A DNA stretch of 54,525 nt from the NCBI GenBank assembly GCA_030654075.1, contig JAURYB010000138.1, positions 1 to 54,525 on the forward strand. Direction: 5' to 3'. The position numbers and the translations under genes were made by a program. Shown here one piece after another: positions 50,125 through 54,525 of this stretch (its first letter is position 1; the number at the start of each line of letters is the position of its first letter). The stretch is from Bacteroidales bacterium. Lineage in GTDB: Bacteria > Bacteroidota > Bacteroidia > Bacteroidales > UBA4417. The notes below the pieces were generated by a model. The model saw nothing but the letters and a program-made list of their open reading frames with translations. It was not told where the DNA came from and searched no databases.

Positions 50125-52176
50125 ATGAGAAAAAAAATGCGTCAAATCCCTTCCTTCATCAACCATAGTGTTGAGAATAATCCTATCCGGAATTTATTTT
50201 CAATTTTGAGGAAGTTCAAGTATTGTGTATTTCTGATTTTATCACTTTCCCATTACGCTGTTTCCGGTCAAAACGCTTTTCTGGATAGCCTGAGAACTAA
50301 AATTCAGATTGAAAAGAATGACACAGAAAAAGTGCGCATGTTAGTTCAACTGGGAAACAGGATCAGGACTACTGATACAATTGATGGCTGGAAAAGCCAA
50401 AATGAAATTGAGCGTATCGCCAATGCAACTGGTAAGGAGTATTTCCTGGGGCAGGCCTATTTCCTGGCTGCAACTCTGTACATTGATAAACAACCGTTTC
50501 AGGCAATTACCAATTATGAGAAAGCTATAAAAATATTTTCAAAATATCCGGCTAATCGCAGGGCAACACTCTCCCTAAGTTCTGCTTATATCAACCTTGG
50601 CTTAATCCATTACAGAAATGGCGATTCTGAAACTGCTATTTTTTACTATATGAAGGCAGAAGAAAATTACCTGAAAAACGATCCTAATAGCAATGATCTG
50701 GCAATACTTTACAGCAATTTATCTATTGTATATGGTACGATTAATAAATATGACGAAGCACTTATCTACAGCAGGAAAGGACTTGATCGCGCCCGCAAAG
50801 GAAAGGACAGAATAAATCTTATGAATGCCTTGTATGCCCATGGAGGTAACCTTGTTACTGCAAAGCAAGGAACCGAAGGGCTTGCCGTATTGGATTCATC
50901 AAAGCAGATGGCAATTGAGATGAATCAACCTGGTATAATCTACTCATCTGATTTTATGAAGGCTATGTATTACTATAATACCAAACAATATCGCAAGGCT
51001 ATTGAATATTACACCAACTGCCTGGAGTTTGCAAAAAAATACAATTCAGCACCTGATATTGGTAACAACTTCCTCAATATTGCCGGCAATGAAGCAGAAT
51101 TAAAATTAGCCCGCCAGGCAGCTGCTCATCTGGATTCTTCAGCCAAATATCTTGATTTCTCAAAACCAAGTGTTTCCAAACAAATGTATTTCGAAAATTA
51201 TGCAGAAGTTTACAAACAACTGGGGGATTTCACAAAAGCATTCGCATTCAAAGATTCGGTTGGAGTAATAAAAGAATTATTATACCAGGAGGATAACATC
51301 AAGCAACTAGAATTCAGGCAGGCCCGCTATAAATATGAAAAGCAACAGGATGCTATAAATCAGTTGGAGATAGACACGCAAATTCAGGCACTTACCATAC
51401 ACCATAAAAACACACTCAATTATTTCCTAATAGGCAGTGCAATCACACTGCTGATTATTTCATTACTTACCTTCCGCAACATCAAACAAAAGCAAAAATT
51501 GCAGCAGCAACGTATCAGCGAACTTGAAACAGAAAAACAACTGGAAGCCGCAGAAGCAGTAGTGAAAGGTGAAGAGCAGGAACGTACGCGCCTGGCAAAA
51601 GATCTTCACGACGGATTAGGGGGTATGCTCAGTGGAATAAAATATTCATTCAATACTATGAAAGGTAATTTGGTAATGACGCCTGAAAACCATCAGGCCT
51701 TTGAACGCAGCATGGATATGCTGGACAGTTCCATCAGAGAAATGCGCAGGGTAGCTCACAATATGATGCCGGAAGCACTGGTACGATTCGGTTTGGATAC
51801 TGCCTTGAACGATTTTTGCAACGACATAAATCAAAGCGGCGCGTTGAAAATTAATTACCAATCTATTGGACTTGAAGGTGTTGCTATTGATCAGACTGTG
51901 GCTATTACGCTTTACCGCATCGTTCAGGAATTGATAAACAACACGATGAAACATGCCGAGGCCACATCTGCTATTGTTCAGATAACAAAATCTAACGGGC
52001 AGCTATCTGTTACCGTAGAAGATGACGGCAAAGGATTTGACACAAACATGCTGAAGACAAACAAAGGGATAGGATGGATAAACATTCAGAACCGGGTTGA
52101 ATTTTTAAAAGGAAAACTCGATATCCGTTCTGCAATAGGAGAAGGAACTTCGGTTCAAATAGAATTGTACTTTTAA
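50125..52176 (+). CDS. TPR-containing sensor histidine kinase (NarX/DegS type)
   Basis: 683 residues from the ATG at 50125. A longer reading would start at a TTG at 50086; the ATG at 50137 is also possible. A hydrophobic N-terminal segment (C-V-F-L-I-L-S-L-S-H-Y-A-V-S-G-Q) exports a sensor of about seven TPR repeats (e.g. G-L-I-H-Y-R-N-G-D-S-E-T-A-I-F-Y-Y-M-K-A). A membrane helix follows (Y-F-L-I-G-S-A-I-T-L-L-I-I-S-L-L-T-F), then a coiled coil. The HisKA_3 domain has R-L-A-K-D-L-H-D-G-L-G-G, and the HATPase domain has Q-E-L-I-N-N-T-M-K-H-A-E-A and E-D-D-G-K-G-F-D. It partners the regulator gene 15 bp downstream. The periplasmic TPR suggests a protein or peptide ligand, but none is known. Confidence 0.93.
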   Translation: MRKKMRQIPSFINHSVENNPIRNLFSILRKFKYCVFLILSLSHYAVSGQNAFLDSLRTKIQIEKNDTEKVRMLVQLGNRIRTTDTIDGWKSQNEIERIANATGKEYFLGQAYFLAATLYIDKQPFQAITNYEKAIKIFSKYPANRRATLSLSSAYINLGLIHYRNGDSETAIFYYMKAEENYLKNDPNSNDLAILYSNLSIVYGTINKYDEALIYSRKGLDRARKGKDRINLMNALYAHGGNLVTAKQGTEGLAVLDSSKQMAIEMNQPGIIYSSDFMKAMYYYNTKQYRKAIEYYTNCLEFAKKYNSAPDIGNNFLNIAGNEAELKLARQAAAHLDSSAKYLDFSKPSVSKQMYFENYAEVYKQLGDFTKAFAFKDSVGVIKELLYQEDNIKQLEFRQARYKYEKQQDAINQLEIDTQIQALTIHHKNTLNYFLIGSAITLLIISLLTFRNIKQKQKLQQQRISELETEKQLEAAEAVVKGEEQERTRLAKDLHDGLGGMLSGIKYSFNTMKGNLVMTPENHQAFERSMDMLDSSIREMRRVAHNMMPEALVRFGLDTALNDFCNDINQSGALKINYQSIGLEGVAIDQTVAITLYRIVQELINNTMKHAEATSAIVQITKSNGQLSVTVEDDGKGFDTNMLKTNKGIGWINIQNRVEFLKGKLDIRSAIGEGTSVQIELYF

Positions 52177-52191
52177 CATACAGAAAATCAA

Positions 52192-52809
52192 ATGGCTATT
52201 AAAATATTTATTGCCGACGATCATTACATGGTTGTAGAAGGTATCCGGTCGATGCTGCTTCAGGAGAAAAATATTGAATGGATGGGTCATGCAATGAATG
52301 CCGCATCGTGTATGGCTTTTTTGCATCAGCAACAACCGGATGTACTGTTGCTTGATATCAATATGCCAGATAAAAGCGGAATAGATTTATGCAAGGAAAT
52401 CAAAGAAAAATACCCGGAAATTCTGATAATCGGATTAAGTTCATTCAATCAGCAGAGCTACATTCAGAAAATGATGCAGAACGGCGCATCGGGTTATGTT
52501 TTAAAAAATGCTTCCCGGGAGGAAATTGTCAGTGCTATCGAAAGTGTTATAAATGGTGATACGTTTTTAAGTTCCGAAGCATCAGTTACTATGCGAGAAA
52601 ACAAAGATGCCCAAATACCTGTTATTACACGCAGGGAAAAGGAAGTGCTGCAATTAATTGCTGAAGGCTTGATTAATAAAGAAATTGCTGAAAAACTATT
52701 TATCAGCACAACAACTGTAGATACTCACAGGAATAGCCTGCTTTCGAAATTCGATGTCAAAAATACCGCTAATCTTATCAAACTTGCTGCTCAGTACAAT
52801 TTAATCTAA
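52192..52809 (+). CDS. NarL/LuxR-type response regulator
   Basis: 205 residues. The receiver has the acidic pair A-D-D (8-10), Asp55 in L-L-L-D-I-N-M-P and the switch lysine in Y-V-L-K-N-A. The LuxR-type helix-turn-helix (about 140-200) reads T-R-R-E-K-E-V-L-Q-L-I-A-E-G-L-I-N-K-E-I-A-E-K-L-F-I-S-T-T-T-V-D-T-H. It follows the TPR kinase gene by 15 bp, so they form an operon. Targets are not evident; the divergent small surface gene pair 2.6 kb away is one candidate. Confidence 0.95.
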   Translation: MAIKIFIADDHYMVVEGIRSMLLQEKNIEWMGHAMNAASCMAFLHQQQPDVLLLDINMPDKSGIDLCKEIKEKYPEILIIGLSSFNQQSYIQKMMQNGASGYVLKNASREEIVSAIESVINGDTFLSSEASVTMRENKDAQIPVITRREKEVLQLIAEGLINKEIAEKLFISTTTVDTHRNSLLSKFDVKNTANLIKLAAQYNLI

Positions 52810-53069
52810 ACTCAGAATTAATGAGGGTTTTAATTTCCGGAGTAAAAATCAAATTTGGTTTTTAACCCGGAGTTTTTTTTGAATATCAATATCAACTATG
52901 GATAATTATATTCCTATAAAGCTGCATTATGAATTTTAAATTTAAGCCAACCAATGATAAAAAAATATGATAATTTAGCCACTTGTTAACCGTTTGGCAA
53001 AACAAACTACAACAAGTATCATCCAACTCATATTCAGCATATTAAACTGATACTAAATTCAAATATTTT

Positions 53070-54095
53070 ATGAAAGCACTGGTAAAACTTCATCCCGGAA
53101 AGGGAATTTGGCTGGAAGATGTTCCTGTTCCAAAAATAGGCATAAACGATGTATTGATCCAAATTAAAAAGACAGCCATTTGTGGCACCGATCTGCATAT
53201 TTACAAATGGGATGATTGGTCGGCAAGAACTATTAAAACACCAATGACTATTGGCCATGAATATGTGGGTGTTATAGTGGATAAAGGCAAGGGTGTGAAA
53301 AATATTGAAATTGGCGACCGCGTAACAGGCGAAGGTCATATTGCCTGCGGACATTGCCGCAACTGCCGCCGCGGGAAACTACATGTATGCGAAAACACGG
53401 TTGGAATTGGGGTAAACCGCGATGGAGCTTTTGCCGAATTCCTTTCGTTGCCGGCTGAAAATGTTGTTCACCTGGATGCCAGAATTTCGGATGAAATGGC
53501 CTCTATCATGGATCCTTTTGGTAATGCAACGCATACAGCTCTGTCATTTCCGTTGATAGGCGAAGATGTCCTGATAACAGGTGCAGGATTGATCGGTACA
53601 ATGGCAACAGCTATTTGCCGTTTTGCCGGTGCCCGGAATATAGTTGTCAGCGATTTAAGCGATTACCGCTTAAACATTGCAAAAAAAATGGGTGCTACAC
53701 TTTGTATCAACCCGCTGAAAGGCGAAACCATAGAGCAGGCAATTAAAGATCTGCATATGCGTGGATTTGATATCGGGCTGGAAATGTCAGGATCACCAAC
53801 TGCCTTTGAAAGCATGATTGAAAACATGTATAATGGGTCCAAAATTGCGCTCCTGGGAATTTTGCCTAACACCACCACTGTAAAATGGGACAAAATAATT
53901 TTCAAAGCCTTGACATTAAAAGGTATTTACGGCCGCGAAATGTGGGAAACCTGGTACCAGATGGAGCAAATGCTGATTACCGGCATTGATTTAACACCGG
54001 TAATTACACATCGCTTCGAAATAGCCGATTTTCAGAAAGGGTTTGATGTAATGGAAAGTGGTGAATGCGGGAAAGTGATTTTGAACTGGGGATAA
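53070..54095 (+). CDS. tdh: L-threonine 3-dehydrogenase
   Basis: 341 residues, the same length as the Escherichia coli enzyme. It is a zinc-dependent medium-chain dehydrogenase. The catalytic zinc ligands are Cys38 (A-I-C-G-T-D-L-H), His63 and Glu64 (G-H-E-Y-V-G). The structural zinc site is C93, C96, C99 and C107 (C-G-H-C-R-N-C). The Rossmann motif G-A-G-L-I-G is near residue 173. It oxidises threonine to 2-amino-3-ketobutyrate with NAD+, the first step of threonine breakdown to glycine and acetyl-CoA. The partner Kbl lyase gene is not in the window. It stands 260 bp after the regulator gene and is followed by a terminator. Confidence 0.96.
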   Translation: MKALVKLHPGKGIWLEDVPVPKIGINDVLIQIKKTAICGTDLHIYKWDDWSARTIKTPMTIGHEYVGVIVDKGKGVKNIEIGDRVTGEGHIACGHCRNCRRGKLHVCENTVGIGVNRDGAFAEFLSLPAENVVHLDARISDEMASIMDPFGNATHTALSFPLIGEDVLITGAGLIGTMATAICRFAGARNIVVSDLSDYRLNIAKKMGATLCINPLKGETIEQAIKDLHMRGFDIGLEMSGSPTAFESMIENMYNGSKIALLGILPNTTTVKWDKIIFKALTLKGIYGREMWETWYQMEQMLITGIDLTPVITHRFEIADFQKGFDVMESGECGKVILNWG

Positions 54096-54525
54096 TCGGA
54101 AAGAAAAAAACCTAAACTATTTTACAGGCTAAATGAAAATATAAATAATTTGCTTGTTTTACAGGAGTTTGTTTGATTGCTCCTCATATCTAACGATTAT
54201 GGCTTACTCCTGAAGTCATAATCGTTTTTTTTATTCCTACCTGTTTCAATTTATCAGAATAGAGCCTGCTCTAAAAATCTTGTCTTTAACCAGGAAAGAC
54301 CTTTCGGGTTTTCATTAATCAGCATTCGGACAATTAATGTTTTACAGTATTGAAAACTAAATAACACATTGTTGTTAGAGTTTCAGAAATAAACAATTCA
54401 ACTTTCCAAGTTTGCAAGTACCTCATTGTTTTACGAAATTCAATGGATGACAATTCATTACCAATAAATTCAGTAAAAGGCGCAAAAAAATAGCCTTATA
54501 CAAATTTGTAAGCTATTTATAAAAA
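54096..54525. other. Spacer after tdh to the window end
   Basis: No gene is supported in these 430 bp, apart from the terminator at 54192-54232. The remainder is AT-rich, and the next gene starts outside the window. Confidence 0.55.
54192..54232 (+). terminator. Rho-independent terminator after tdh
   Basis: AACGATTATGGCTT pairs with AAGTCATAATCGTT (54192-54205 with 54213-54226), a 14-bp stem with one G-T pair and a 7-base loop, followed by TTTTTT. Confidence 0.88.

Overview
The window comes from a member of the Bacteroidota, most likely an anaerobic or microaerophilic Bacteroidales-type lineage; the order is an inference. The evidence is repeated type IX secretion (T9SS) C-terminal sorting domains, BspA-like leucine-rich repeats, FISUMP and regulator-propeller surface modules, promoter boxes of the Bacteroidota type (TTTG-N19-TAnnTTTG), AT-rich spacers and genes with mostly weak Shine-Dalgarno sites. 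No rRNA, tRNA, CRISPR array, integrase or transposase was found.

Region 1 (1-13218, all minus strand) is a surface-protein island. It holds a truncated secreted protein at the left edge, a double-FISUMP protein, two BspA-type LRR proteins, a seven-bladed propeller protein and a 1686-residue giant with six tandem PPC-like repeats. The five complete ones end in T9SS sorting domains, and modules are visibly shared between neighbours. Next to it, divergently transcribed, is a LytS/LytTR two-component pair (13716-15456).

Region 2 (15527-34858) is mostly housekeeping and metabolic: a DUF389 membrane protein, a Pif1/RecQ-like helicase, a DUF3843-like protein, an M28 peptidase, an aldehyde dehydrogenase beside a GMC oxidoreductase, a GNAT acetyltransferase, a YgiQ radical SAM protein, GMP reductase, a PNPOx-like protein, a decayed acetyltransferase pseudogene, a DUF418 protein, a small membrane protein, a YdeI/OmpD-associated protein and a MORN-repeat protein. 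The spacers carry Bacteroidota-type short repeats, including an 11-unit heptanucleotide array.

Region 3 (35104-39632) holds a secreted protein of unknown function, a lipoprotein with a caspase/gingipain-like His/Cys pattern (probably DUF6345) and a bacterial archaemetzincin.

Region 4 (39783-44995) is the most interesting part. An NtrC-type sigma-54 activator and a histidine kinase with two c-type heme motifs in its periplasmic domain lie downstream of a protein that joins a periplasmic phosphate-binding-like domain, through one membrane helix, to a cytoplasmic glycine-cleavage-H-like (lipoyl-type) domain. In front of that fusion gene are a near-consensus sigma-54 promoter and two 21-bp inverted repeats at enhancer distance. 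I infer a self-regulated redox- or ligand-sensing unit.

Region 5 (45548-54525) holds a secreted putative glycan-active alpha/alpha-toroid protein, a pair of small surface proteins, a TPR histidine kinase with its NarL-type regulator, and threonine 3-dehydrogenase followed by a clear terminator.
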